From: Amycolatopsis sp. 2-15
GTDB taxonomy: Bacteria; Actinomycetota; Actinomycetes; Mycobacteriales; Pseudonocardiaceae
DNA length: 64,000 nt
NCBI RefSeq assembly: GCF_030285625.1
Contig: NZ_CP127294.1
Span: 2,056,001-2,120,000 of the forward strand
Direction: 5' to 3'
The position numbers and the translations under genes were made by a program. Under the pieces are notes generated by a model. It was not told the DNA's origin, did no database searches, and saw only the letters and a program-made list of their open reading frames with translations. Positions 37,511 to 45,372 of this stretch are shown piece after piece (the stretch's first letter is position 1; every line of letters begins with the position of its first letter).

Positions 37511-37543
37511 ATTTGAGAATGGCTTGAGGTTCCCAGCTCAAAT
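37511..37543. promoter_or_regulatory. Inverted repeat in the AT-richer leader of the amino-acid permease
   Basis: ATTTGAG at 37511-37517 and CTCAAAT at 37537-37543 are perfect complements separated by 19 nt. They lie in a locally AT-rich patch (about 37490-37560) of the 218-nt gap before the permease. This could be an operator or a leader hairpin. No clear -35/-10 pair could be fixed. Confidence 0.35.
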
Positions 37544-37672
37544 CAACCCTAAGTTATCGCCGCTCGCGTTGCGGCCGGATGCGGTCCGACCACATCATGA
37601 TCTGGCACGACACAGTGGTCGGCCGACCCCTGCGTCACGACACGCACTTTGTTGTCAGAACAGGGGAATCAC

Positions 37673-39114
37673 ATGTCGCCCTCGGATCAGACGGCGGTCG
37701 CCGAGCCACCGGAAACCTCGTTCAAGCACGAGGAAGCCGGGTACCACAAAGGACTGAAGAACCGTCAGGTCCAGATGATCGCCATCGGCGGCGCCATCGG
37801 GACCGGCCTGTTCCTGGGCGCCGGCTCGCGCCTGCACAGCACCGGTCCGGCGCTGGCCGTCGTCTACGCGGTGGCCGGGATTGTCGCGTTCTTCGTGGTC
37901 CGCGCGATGGGCGAACTGGTGATGCACCGTCCGTCGTCGGATCCTTTGTGTCCTATTCGCGCGAATTCCTCGGCGAGAAAGCCGCGTTCTTCGCCGGCTG
38001 GATGTACTTCCTGAACTGGGCCACGGCGGGCGTCGCCGACGTGACCGCGGTGGCCAAGTACACGCAGTTCTTCTGGCCCGACCTGCAGCAATGGATTCCG
38101 GCGCTCATCGCGTTGTTCGCGATCCTCGCGGTGAACATGGTCTCGGTGAAGCTGTTCGGCGAACTCGAGTTCTGGTTCGCCGCCATCAAGGTGCTGGCGC
38201 TCGTGGTGTTCATGGTCGTGGCGATCTTCGTGTTGATCAGCCGAACGCCCGTCGACGGCGTGGTGACGGGCCCGAGCCTGATCAGCGGCAACGGCGGTCT
38301 GTTCCCGACCGGCGTACTGCCCGCGCTGCTGATCCTGCAGGGTGTGGTGTTCGCGTACTCCGGCGTCGAGATGGTCGGCGTGACCGCGGGCGAGACCGCC
38401 AACCCGCGCAAGGTCATCCCGAAGGCCGTCAACTCCGTCGCCTGGCGCATCGGCATCTTCTACGTGGGTTCGGTGCTGCTGCTGGTGATGGTGCTGCCGT
38501 GGACGGCGTACAAGAGCGGGGAGAGCCCGTTCGTCACGTTCTTCTCCAAGCTCGGCATCCCCGCGGCCGGCGGCATCATGGACGTCATCGTCCTCACCGC
38601 GGCGCTGTCCAGCGTGAACTCGGGCCTCTACTCCACCGGGCGCATCCTGCGGTCGCTCTCGATCGCCGGCTCGGCCCCGAAGTTCACCTCGAAGATGAGC
38701 AAGAGCGGCGTCCCCTTCGGCGGCGTGCTCCTGACCGCCGCGGTGTACGTGCTCGGTGTGGTGCTGAACCTGGTGGTGCCCGGTGAAGCCTTCGAGGTCG
38801 CGCTGGAGTTCTCGGCGCTGGGCATCATCGGCATGTGGTCGATGATCGTGATCTGTCACCTGGCGATGACCCGGAAAGCCGCGCGCGGTGAGATGTCCCG
38901 GCCGTCGTACCGCCTGCCGGGCGCGCCGTACACCAACTACGTGACACTCGCGTTCCTGCTGCTGGTCCTCACGATGAGCTGGTGGGGCGGCACGACCGGG
39001 CGGATCCTGATCTACGGCATTCCCGTGCTGGCGCTGGTGCTGGTCGCCGGCTGGCTCGGCGTCCGCGGGCGCGTCCGCCGGATCGCGGCGCAGCGGCAGG
39101 ATGAGCTGACGTAG
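37673..39114 (+). pseudogene. ansP: Amino-acid permease (APC superfamily, L-asparagine permease-like) broken by a one-base deletion
   Basis: From ATG 37673 the frame encodes a typical APC start ([20 protein letters not shown]) through [15 protein letters not shown]. The matching continuation, [16 protein letters not shown], lies in the next frame and runs to the stop at 39114. Adding one G after 37940 (TCGG to TCGGG) would restore a single protein of about 480 residues with the expected helices and the ANPRKVIPKAVNSV motif. As written, the first frame stops at 38014 after 114 residues. The family imports amino acids by proton symport; asparagine is the best guess from resemblance to AnsP. A sequencing error is equally possible, because the rest shows no decay. 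Confidence 0.85.
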
Positions 39115-39130
39115 GTTCGGTCCTGAGCAC

Positions 39131-39168
39131 CTGGGCCTCCGGCGTGAGTTTCTCCGCCGGGGGCCCAG
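39131..39168. terminator. Bidirectional hairpin terminator between permease and cysteine hydrolase genes
   Basis: CTGGGCC..CGGCG pairs with CGCCGG..GGCCCAG around a loop near 39146-39154. It sits between convergent genes and reads as a stem on both strands. Confidence 0.75.
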
Positions 39169-39170
39169 TT

Positions 39171-39701
39171 TCAGTTCGCCAGCACCTCGTCCGTCGTCCT
39201 GACCTCCACCAACGGACCGTACAGCCGCAGGATCGCCAGCGTCTGCTCGTGGCTTTCGTCCGACACCCCCGCGCACGCGTCGGACACCACGGTCACCGGG
39301 ACGCCCGCGTCGGCGGCGGCCAGGGCGGTGGAGAGGACGCAGCAGTCCGTGGAGACGCCGGCGAGCACCAAGCCGCCGTCGCCGACCAGCGCCGCCATCT
39401 CGGACGTCCACTTGCCGAACGTGTAGGCGTCCACAGTCGACTCGACGGGGAACTCGTCGACCACTGCGTACGCCCGCGAATCCGGTGGCTGCAACGCGAA
39501 CGGCCACTGCTCGTAGTACTTCACCCAAGCCCCGGCCGGCTTCTCCGAGGCCAGGAACCGCGTGAACGCCACCCGCGGCCCGAACGCGGCCACCAGCCGA
39601 CGCACCTGGGGCAGGATCGACGCGAACCCCGGCGTGAACCAGCCGCTCGCCGAGTCGCCGAAGATGTTCTGCAGGTCGATCACCCCGAGCAGCGGTTTCA
39701 C
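39171..39701 (-). CDS. Isochorismatase-like cysteine hydrolase
   Basis: The 176-residue protein begins MKPLLGVIDLQNIFGD, with the family's catalytic Asp in VIDLQN. The nucleophile region is STDCCVLSTALAAADAG (Cys near 133-134), with a conserved VVSDACAG strand after it. Such enzymes cleave amide or ether bonds in small molecules (nicotinamide, ureidoacrylate, N-carbamoyl compounds). The GTG start overlaps the NCS1 permease stop (GTGA, 39698-39701), so it is the last gene of the nucleoside-type operon and may deaminate or hydrolyse the base taken up or released there. The exact substrate cannot be told. Confidence 0.85.
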   Translation of the reverse strand: MKPLLGVIDLQNIFGDSASGWFTPGFASILPQVRRLVAAFGPRVAFTRFLASEKPAGAWVKYYEQWPFALQPPDSRAYAVVDEFPVESTVDAYTFGKWTSEMAALVGDGGLVLAGVSTDCCVLSTALAAADAGVPVTVVSDACAGVSDESHEQTLAILRLYGPLVEVRTTDEVLAN

Positions 39702-41161
39702 GCGGCGGCCTCCTGCTCGCGCACGCGCGAGCGGCTGACCAGCAGCGTCACCACGAAACCGAGGGCCAGGGCCACCAGCACGCCGAGGTTCGCGAACGCC
39801 CACGAGCCTTCGCGCCCACCGAGCCCGAACGGCGCCAGCAGGTAGCCCTGCCAGTGCAGCCAGCTCGCGGACGCGTTGGTGACCAGGCCCCAGCCGATGG
39901 CCGTCGCGACGACGATCAGGGCGATGGGCCCGAAGCGCACGTCGCCGTAACGGCCGCGGGGGTCGTAGAGATCGGCTTCGGCGTAGTCGCGGCGGCGCAG
40001 CAGCACGTCGGCGAGCATCACGCCGCACCACGCGGCCACGGGCACGCCGAGGGTGGTGAGGAAACCCTGGAACTGGCCGAGGAAAGTGCCGCCGAAGAAG
40101 ACGATGTAGACGGTGCCGGCGATCATGATCACGCCGTCGATCAGGGCAGCGGCGTAGCGCGGGATCCGAAGGCCCGCGGACAGCAGCGACAGGCCTGAGG
40201 AGTAGATGTCGAGCACGGCGCCGCCGACCAGGCCGAGCACGGCGACGATCGCGAACGGCACCAGGAACCACAGCGGCAGGATCGTGGTCAGCGCGCCGAT
40301 CGGGTCGGCCGCGATGCTCGAGTTCAGCTCCGGCGACGAACCCGCCAGCAGTAGCCCGAACACCAGCAGCACGAGCGGGGCCACCGACGCGCCGAACGTC
40401 GTCCAGCCGATCACGCCGCGTCCGGACGACGAGCGCGGCAGGTAGCGCGAATAGTCGGCCGCCGCGTTGACCCAGCCGAGCCCGAAGCCCGTCATCAGGA
40501 ACACGAGCGCGCCGATGAACTCCTGCGCCGAGCCCGCGGGCACCGCGCTCACCGCCGACCAGTGCACGTGGCCGGCCACCAGGATCACGTAGACCACGGT
40601 GAGCACGCCGGTGATCCACGTGATGATCGTCTGCAGCCGCATGATCAGGTCGAAGCCCATCACGCCGCTGAGCACGGTGAGCCCGGCGACCACGATCAGC
40701 GCGATCACCTTCGTCGTCGTGCCGCCGCCCCAGCCGAGCCGTTCGAACACCGTCGCCGTGGCCATGGTCGCGAGCGCGGTCAGCACTGTCTCCCAGCCGA
40801 CGGTGAGGATCCACGAGATCGCCGACGGCAGGTGGTTGCCGCGCACGCCGAACGCCGCGCGCGAGAGCGTCATCGTCGGCGCGGAGCCGCGTTTGCCCGC
40901 CACGGCGATGAAGCCGCAGAGCAAGAATGAGAACACGATCCCGATCACGCCCGCGATCGTCGCCTGCCAGAACGAGATGCCGAACCCGAGCGCGAAGGAG
41001 CCGTAGCTCAGGCCCAGGATCGACACGTTCGCGCCGAACCACGGCCAGAACAGGTCCCGCGGCCGGCCTCGGCGCTCGGCGTCGCCGATCACGTTGATGC
41101 CGTGTGTCTCGACCTTGAGCCGGCTGCCTGTTTCCGGTGCCTGTTGTTCGGTCCTGGCCAT
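39698..41161 (-). CDS. NCS1-family nucleobase/cytosine-type permease
   Basis: The 487-residue membrane protein has about 12 hydrophobic segments and a start region typical of nucleobase:cation symporter-1 proteins (ETHGINVIGDAERRGRPRDLFWPWFGANVSILGLSYGSF is split here only by position 16-54). The family imports cytosine, purines, hydantoins or thiamine precursors. It lies 23 nt after the PfkB-type kinase gene and is coupled to the cysteine hydrolase, so uptake of a base or nucleoside-related compound is the natural reading. The specificity is not visible in the sequence. Confidence 0.88.
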   Translation of the reverse strand: MARTEQQAPETGSRLKVETHGINVIGDAERRGRPRDLFWPWFGANVSILGLSYGSFALGFGISFWQATIAGVIGIVFSFLLCGFIAVAGKRGSAPTMTLSRAAFGVRGNHLPSAISWILTVGWETVLTALATMATATVFERLGWGGGTTTKVIALIVVAGLTVLSGVMGFDLIMRLQTIITWITGVLTVVYVILVAGHVHWSAVSAVPAGSAQEFIGALVFLMTGFGLGWVNAAADYSRYLPRSSSGRGVIGWTTFGASVAPLVLLVFGLLLAGSSPELNSSIAADPIGALTTILPLWFLVPFAIVAVLGLVGGAVLDIYSSGLSLLSAGLRIPRYAAALIDGVIMIAGTVYIVFFGGTFLGQFQGFLTTLGVPVAAWCGVMLADVLLRRRDYAEADLYDPRGRYGDVRFGPIALIVVATAIGWGLVTNASASWLHWQGYLLAPFGLGGREGSWAFANLGVLVALALGFVVTLLVSRSRVREQEAAA

Positions 41162-41184
41162 GGTGCCCGCCTATCTGAACCTGT

Positions 41185-42108
41185 TCATCTTTGGTCGGTG
41201 CGACGGTAGAAGTCGCCCGTGTCGCCGTCAATATTCCGACAGAACTCGTTCAGTTCCGCACGTTTTGGCGCGGTGGCGGGGCCGTGTCGGGTTACGGACA
41301 GCGCGGCGGCGGCGTTGGCCCGGCGAGCGGCTCGCGGCAGGTCGGCGCCACGCAGGAGCTCGGCGGCCAGGACGCCGCAGTGGGTGTCACCGGCGCCGTT
41401 CGTGTCGACCCCGGTGACGGGGAAGCCGTCGATCCGGGTGGCCTCGCCGCCGTGGTGGATCGTGCAGCCGGCGGGGCCGTCGCGGACGATCACGGTCGTG
41501 GTCCCGGCGAGTTCCGTGACGTCGAGGGACTCGGCCTCGCGGGCGTTGCAGCTGACTATGTCTACTTTGGACAGCAAGGTGGACAGCGCTTGTGTGTCCA
41601 GTTCGGACACCAGTGGGCCAGGGTCGAACAGCACCCGCGAACCCGGCAGATCCGGCAGCCAGCGCAGCAGGGCTTCGCGGTTGGCGGCGTGCAAAAGGCT
41701 GTAACCGGTGATGTACACGAGGTCGTCGGGCGCGGCGGCGACGCGCGCGAGCTGGCCGACGCGCAGCCGGCCCTCCGCGCCGGTGCCGGTGGCGAACGTC
41801 CGCTCGCCGGACGGGTCCACAAGCGCCACCACCACGCCGGTGTCGCCGCTGGCCGTGGGTTCCTGCGCGACCGTGATGCCTTCGGTCTCCAATGCGGCAC
41901 GCACGAGGTCGCCGAAGCTGCCGGTGCCGTGCGTGCCGGCGTAGACGACGTCGGCGCCGGAGCGCGCGGCCGCGGCCATCACGTTGAACCCGCCGCCGGG
42001 CAACAGGTTCGTGGACGTGGCCAGCACGTCGCCGCCGGGCGCCGGTAGCTGAGGCACGGTGAGCACCAGGTCGACGACGACCTGTCCCGTGTGGATCAAG
42101 CGGCTCAC
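41185..42108 (-). CDS. PfkB-family sugar/nucleoside kinase
   Basis: At 307 residues this is a normal ribokinase-type protein. It has the N-terminal glycine motif LLPGGGFNVMAAAARSGA (about 35-52) and the C-terminal anion-hole signature GVDTNGAGDTHCG (about 240), whose Asp is the catalytic base. Members phosphorylate ribose, adenosine, pseudouridine and similar compounds. The start overlaps the ADP-ribosylglycohydrolase stop by 4 nt. Beside a glycohydrolase and a base permease it probably phosphorylates a ribosyl compound or ribose released by the first enzyme. Confidence 0.9.
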   Translation of the reverse strand: MSRLIHTGQVVVDLVLTVPQLPAPGGDVLATSTNLLPGGGFNVMAAAARSGADVVYAGTHGTGSFGDLVRAALETEGITVAQEPTASGDTGVVVALVDPSGERTFATGTGAEGRLRVGQLARVAAAPDDLVYITGYSLLHAANREALLRWLPDLPGSRVLFDPGPLVSELDTQALSTLLSKVDIVSCNAREAESLDVTELAGTTTVIVRDGPAGCTIHHGGEATRIDGFPVTGVDTNGAGDTHCGVLAAELLRGADLPRAARRANAAAALSVTRHGPATAPKRAELNEFCRNIDGDTGDFYRRTDQR

Positions 42109-43094
42109 GGGATGGTCCTGCGCACGGTGACGAGGCCGTCGACGAGCGGGCCGAGGTCGAGGCCGTTCACCTGGACCACGGTTTCGCCCAGCTCAGCCGG
42201 GATCTCCTCGCCGCACGCGCCGAGCAGCGCCCCGCAGATCGCGGCGACGGTGTCGGTGTCGCCGCCCAGCCCCGCGGCCGTCGTCAGCGCGTCGGCCGGA
42301 TCGAGCACCTCGGCCAGCGCGAACGCGGCGACCACGGACTCCTGCGCGGACACGGAAGTGCCGATCACGTCGGCCACGGCGTCGTCGAGCTCGCTGCGCC
42401 GCAGGCCCCGCACCCAGTCGCGCGCCCAGTGGATGCGCGCGGCGATGCTGCCGCCCGCGCTCCAGTGGCCCTGCGCCGCACCGAGGGTGGCCGCGCGTTC
42501 GGCCAGGTCGAAGGCGTCCATGCGGTTCGCGCCGTCGACGCCCGCCGACACGGCCGCGGCGACGGCGGCCGCGGCGGCGAGGCCGAGGGAGGTGTTGTGT
42601 GTGACGCGCGCGGTCTCGGCCACGGCGTCGACGAGTGTGGCCAGGTCGTCAACCGGGGTCGCGATGCCGACCGGGGTCACGCGCATGGCGGCGCCGTTGG
42701 TCGTGCCGCCGCGGCCCGCCTCCTCCGGGGGGACGCCGTTTTCCAGCAGTGACAACGCTTTTTTCGTCGACGGCCCGAGCAGGTCGGCCGAGCCGCGGCG
42801 GATCATGTCGGCTTCCCACGCCAGCAACGCGTCAGCGAACGCCCGCGGTTCGACGTGGCCGCCGCCGTCCACGAGCAGGCGCGCGAGCAGCAGAGCCTGC
42901 TCGGTGTCGTCGGTGATCGTGCCCGCGAGCAGGCCGGGGGCGATGGGCTGGCCGGCGATCGCGTCGCGGAAACCGGCGATCTTCCCGTACGCGGCGCGGA
43001 TTTCGGCACGGCACATCGACTGCGTCGGCATGCCGAGCGCGTCACCCACGGCCAGCCCGGTCAACGCGGCGAGCGCGCGGTCGCGGGGGCTCAT
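42105..43094 (-). CDS. ADP-ribosylglycohydrolase (DraG-like) family protein
   Basis: The 329-residue all-helical protein shows the family's metal and substrate motifs: GLAVGDALGMPTQ at about 12-24, TDDTEQALLLARLL near 60, and GGDTDTVAAICGALLGA near 275. DraG-type enzymes use two Mg ions to release ADP-ribose from proteins or to split N-glycosidic bonds of related small molecules. Here it is sandwiched by 4-nt overlaps between a GntR regulator and a PfkB kinase. This favours a metabolic role on a nucleoside or ribosylated compound over protein de-ADP-ribosylation. Confidence 0.9.
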   Translation of the reverse strand: MSPRDRALAALTGLAVGDALGMPTQSMCRAEIRAAYGKIAGFRDAIAGQPIAPGLLAGTITDDTEQALLLARLLVDGGGHVEPRAFADALLAWEADMIRRGSADLLGPSTKKALSLLENGVPPEEAGRGGTTNGAAMRVTPVGIATPVDDLATLVDAVAETARVTHNTSLGLAAAAAVAAAVSAGVDGANRMDAFDLAERAATLGAAQGHWSAGGSIAARIHWARDWVRGLRRSELDDAVADVIGTSVSAQESVVAAFALAEVLDPADALTTAAGLGGDTDTVAAICGALLGACGEEIPAELGETVVQVNGLDLGPLVDGLVTVRRTIP

Positions 43095-43789
43095 CGTCGG
43101 CCGAAGGTGAGGTGGAAGCTGAAGCGCGCGGGGTCGAGCAGGCTCACGACGTGCTCGACGAGCTGGGAATCCGCGTCGAGCGACGTGCGTGTGGCCTTGA
43201 GGAACAGCTCACCGGCGGGGCGGCCGAGCAGCGCGGCCGACGCGGCGTCGAGCGGCTGGGCGGTGATCCACTGGTCGCCGCCGGTCGGATGCAGACCGGC
43301 TTCGCGCAAGGTCGTCGTGATGGAGCCGTCGACCAGGCGCAGCTCGGCCAGTGACCCGACGGGCGGGAGGGTGGCCTCTTCGAGTGAGACGCTGCGGCCG
43401 GCCTCGTCGCGCCGCAGCCGTTTCACGCGCACGAACTTCGGCGTGGTGAAGCGGCGGGTGAGCTCGGCGTCCTCGACCTCGGTGATGCCGAGCAGCTCGG
43501 TGGTCACGGGCGCGCCGGAGTCGGCGAGCGCGCGGGCCCAGCCGACGCCCTGGTCGAGCGTGACACCGTCGAACGTCACGAACGACCCGACGCCGGCGTG
43601 TGTGGAAATGAGCGCCTGGTGTTGCAGTTCGGACAGCGCGCTGCGCACCGTCCCCCGGCTGACCTGGTACTGCTCGGCGAGCTGGTGCTCACCGGGTAGC
43701 TGGTCACCGTGGGCGAGCCGGCCTGAGCGGATGAGCTCGGCGAGGTCGCCCACGAGCTGCTGTTTCTTTCCGCCCACGGACATGTTCAT
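43091..43789 (-). CDS. GntR-family transcriptional regulator (HutC type with UTRA domain)
   Basis: The 232-residue protein has a winged helix at residues 10-75 (LAEQYQVSRGTVRSALSELQ is the recognition region) and a C-terminal UTRA-like ligand domain (about 90-228). It is the first gene of the operon with the ADP-ribosylglycohydrolase, kinase, permease and hydrolase, and is likely its own repressor with a pathway compound as effector. TGTACA in the 20 bases before its start could be part of the operator. ATG 43789 and ATG 43783 are both possible starts. Confidence 0.88.
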   Translation of the reverse strand: MNMSVGGKKQQLVGDLAELIRSGRLAHGDQLPGEHQLAEQYQVSRGTVRSALSELQHQALISTHAGVGSFVTFDGVTLDQGVGWARALADSGAPVTTELLGITEVEDAELTRRFTTPKFVRVKRLRRDEAGRSVSLEEATLPPVGSLAELRLVDGSITTTLREAGLHPTGGDQWITAQPLDAASAALLGRPAGELFLKATRTSLDADSQLVEHVVSLLDPARFSFHLTFGRR

Positions 43790-43855
43790 ACCTGTACACC
43801 TCGTGATGGGCGAATGACAACTCCCGACTGTGATGTGCGTCTAGCGGGAACAACT

Positions 43856-43880
43856 AAGTTGAGCGAGCCGTTGTCAACTT
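43856..43880. promoter_or_regulatory. Inverted repeat upstream of hsp20
   Basis: AAGTTGA (43856-43862) and TCAACTT (43874-43880) are perfect complements with an 11-nt spacer, 58 nt before the hsp20 start. Arms of this kind recall heat-shock operators in actinobacteria, but it does not fit the HspR consensus (CTTGAGT-N7-ACTCAAG) exactly. The same 149-nt gap must also hold the gntR promoter. Confidence 0.4.
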
Positions 43881-43938
43881 CGTAAGGTCCGGTCAGCCGC
43901 TCAGGAGCTGATCGAGGCCACCTGAAGGAGGAACGCAG

Positions 43939-44361
43939 ATGTTGATCCGGACCGACCCGTTCGCCCAGTTCGACCGCCTGACCCAGCAGTTCTTCGCCGG
44001 CCAGCCCACCAGTTCGCCGCGCACGATGCCGATGGACGCCTACCGCAACGGTGACGAGTACGTCGTGCAGTTCGACCTCCCGGGCGTGGCCCGCGAGTCG
44101 ATCGACGTGAGCGTGGAGCGCAACGTGCTGACCGTGAAGGCCGAGCGCGCTGCCGCCTTCGGCGAGGACGCCCGCGTGCAGGTCTCCGAGCGTTCGCGCG
44201 GCCAGGTTTCGCGCCGCCTCGTGCTCGGCGACACCCTCGACACCGACCGCGTCGCCGCGGAGTACGTCGACGGTGTGCTGACCCTGCGCATCCCGGTTGC
44301 CGAGAAGGCCCAGCCGCGCAAGATCACCGTCGGTGGCGAGCCGCAGCAGCTCGAGAACTGA
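43939..44361 (+). CDS. Hsp20/alpha-crystallin family small heat-shock protein
   Basis: The 140-residue protein has the alpha-crystallin domain at about 35-128: MDAYRNGDEYVVQFDLPGV, the SIDVSVERNVLTVKAER strand pair, and GVLTLRIPVAEKAQPRKI near the end. The C-terminal oligomerisation IxI is present only loosely (KITVG). It is an ATP-independent holdase in the cytosol. GAAGGAGG precedes the ATG. It is a single-gene unit closed by the terminator at 44380. The inverted repeat upstream suggests stress control. Confidence 0.93.
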   Translation: MLIRTDPFAQFDRLTQQFFAGQPTSSPRTMPMDAYRNGDEYVVQFDLPGVARESIDVSVERNVLTVKAERAAAFGEDARVQVSERSRGQVSRRLVLGDTLDTDRVAAEYVDGVLTLRIPVAEKAQPRKITVGGEPQQLEN

Positions 44362-44379
44362 GTCCCCAGGCTCATTCCA

Positions 44380-44413
44380 CGGCCCCGTCGCTCCTTTCGG
44401 AACGACGGGGCCG
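44380..44413 (+). terminator. Hairpin terminator after hsp20
   Basis: CGGCCCCGTCG and CGACGGGGCCG form a perfect 11-bp stem around a 12-nt loop. No T-run follows, which is usual for actinobacterial hairpins. Confidence 0.8.
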
Positions 44414-44456
44414 AACCATGTCTGTCCACAGTGGATTTTCTGTCGAGGATTCTTCC

Positions 44457-44474
44457 GGGCAAGTACGTTTGCCC
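44457..44474. promoter_or_regulatory. Inverted repeat in the leader of the secreted-protein gene
   Basis: GGGCAA-N6-TTGCCC is a perfect 6+6 inverted repeat about 140 nt before the secreted-protein start. It is a candidate operator or small hairpin. Confidence 0.35.
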
Positions 44475-44519
44475 CGTCTCACCTTCGCCGTGCGGTGTGG
44501 CCGCCGTCACATCAAGATC

Positions 44520-44532
44520 GTGAACCGTTCAC
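44520..44532. promoter_or_regulatory. Palindrome GTGAACCGTTCAC upstream of the secreted-protein gene
   Basis: A perfect 6+1+6 inverted repeat 78 nt before the ATG. Its size and symmetry fit a dimeric repressor site. No regulator gene is adjacent. Confidence 0.4.
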
Positions 44533-44609
44533 GGGATGGGGTCCGTGTCTGCGGGTGTCCGGCACCGAGGTGCGGAGCCGGGAAACCCGACAAGGTTCTG
44601 GAGAATCCC

Positions 44610-45254
44610 ATGCTGCGCAAGACTGTTCTCTCCCTGGCCGCCTTCGGTGCCGTCGCCGGCGCGGTGCTCGGCGGTGCCGGCATCGCCTCCGCTTCGCCCG
44701 CCGCCTCCGGTGCGAGCGGCATTCTCGACTCGGGCATCAACTTCTCGGAGCCGCAGGGCTCCCAGGGCATCGGTGGCGACGGCGGCGAGTGCATCACCGT
44801 CGGCATCCCCGCCACCGGTTCGCTGCAGAGCTTCGGCGGCACGATGACCCTGTGGACCGGCGCCGACTGCAAGACCGGCGACGCCGCGGTCCTCACCGAC
44901 AGCGTCTCGAACATCCCGGCCACCTTCGGCGCCGGCTTCGCCCACGTCCAGTCGATCTTCATCGGTGACAACGCCCCCGTGAAGCCGCCGGTCGCCGGCG
45001 CCAGCGCGATCATCGACTCGGGCAAGAACTTCTCCGAGCCGCAGGGCTCGCAGGGCATCAACGGCAACGTCGGCGACAAGGTCAACATCAACATCCCGGC
45101 CACCGGCTCGATCCAGTTCGTCTCCGGCACCCTGACGCTTTACACCGGCCCGGACCTCACGGGCAAGTCCCTCGTCGTCACCAAGGACGTCGCCGACCTC
45201 GCCGCCCTCGGCTTCGGCCAGGTGCAGTCGGTGCTGATCGGTGCGGCGGCCTGA
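44610..45254 (+). CDS. Secreted protein with two duplicated ~85-residue domains (beta/gamma-crystallin-like)
   Basis: The frame is open further upstream, but ATG 44610 begins a clear signal peptide (MLRKTVLSLAAFGAVAGAVL, cleavage probably after ASA near residue 28). The mature part is an internal tandem duplication: residues about 35-120 and 130-213 both contain I(L/I)DSG.NFSEPQGSQGI, IPATGS.Q, G(T)(M/L)TL(W/Y)TG and VQS(I/V)(F/L)IG. The pattern YTGPDLTGKSLVV resembles a beta/gamma-crystallin Greek-key turn, though no full calcium site was identified. Copy 1 has two Cys (ECITV, ADCKTG) that copy 2 lacks. The function is unknown; it may be exported to the cell surface or medium. Confidence 0.8.
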   Translation: MLRKTVLSLAAFGAVAGAVLGGAGIASASPAASGASGILDSGINFSEPQGSQGIGGDGGECITVGIPATGSLQSFGGTMTLWTGADCKTGDAAVLTDSVSNIPATFGAGFAHVQSIFIGDNAPVKPPVAGASAIIDSGKNFSEPQGSQGINGNVGDKVNINIPATGSIQFVSGTLTLYTGPDLTGKSLVVTKDVADLAALGFGQVQSVLIGAAA

Positions 45255-45276
45255 TCCTGCCCCGCTCGCGAAAACG

Positions 45277-45304
45277 GCCACTCCGGCGTTCGGAGTGGCT
45301 TTTT
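45277..45304 (+). terminator. Intrinsic terminator after the secreted-protein gene
   Basis: GCCACTCCG-GCGTT-CGGAGTGGC followed by five T residues: a perfect 9-bp stem with a T-run, the best intrinsic terminator in the window. Confidence 0.9.
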
Positions 45305-45310
45305 CGCCGT

Positions 45311-45356
45311 TTATCCACAACCCCCTGTGGACAACCTGGGGACAGCTTGTGGAGAA
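45311..45356. promoter_or_regulatory. Cluster of three DnaA-box-like 9-mers
   Basis: TTATCCACA at 45311-45319 is the classical DnaA box. TGTGGACAA at 45326-45334 is the reverse complement of TTGTCCACA, the form common in actinobacteria. TGTGGAGAA at 45348-45356 is one mismatch away. All lie within 46 bp of a gap between convergent genes. No dnaA or dnaN is nearby, so this is not oriC. Confidence 0.6.
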
Positions 45357-45372
45357 CGTCTGAAATCGCAGG

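Noticed and set aside
45277..45372. Chromosomal replication origin
   Set aside because: Three DnaA-like boxes are too few, and no dnaA, dnaN, parAB or AT-rich unwinding region is near.
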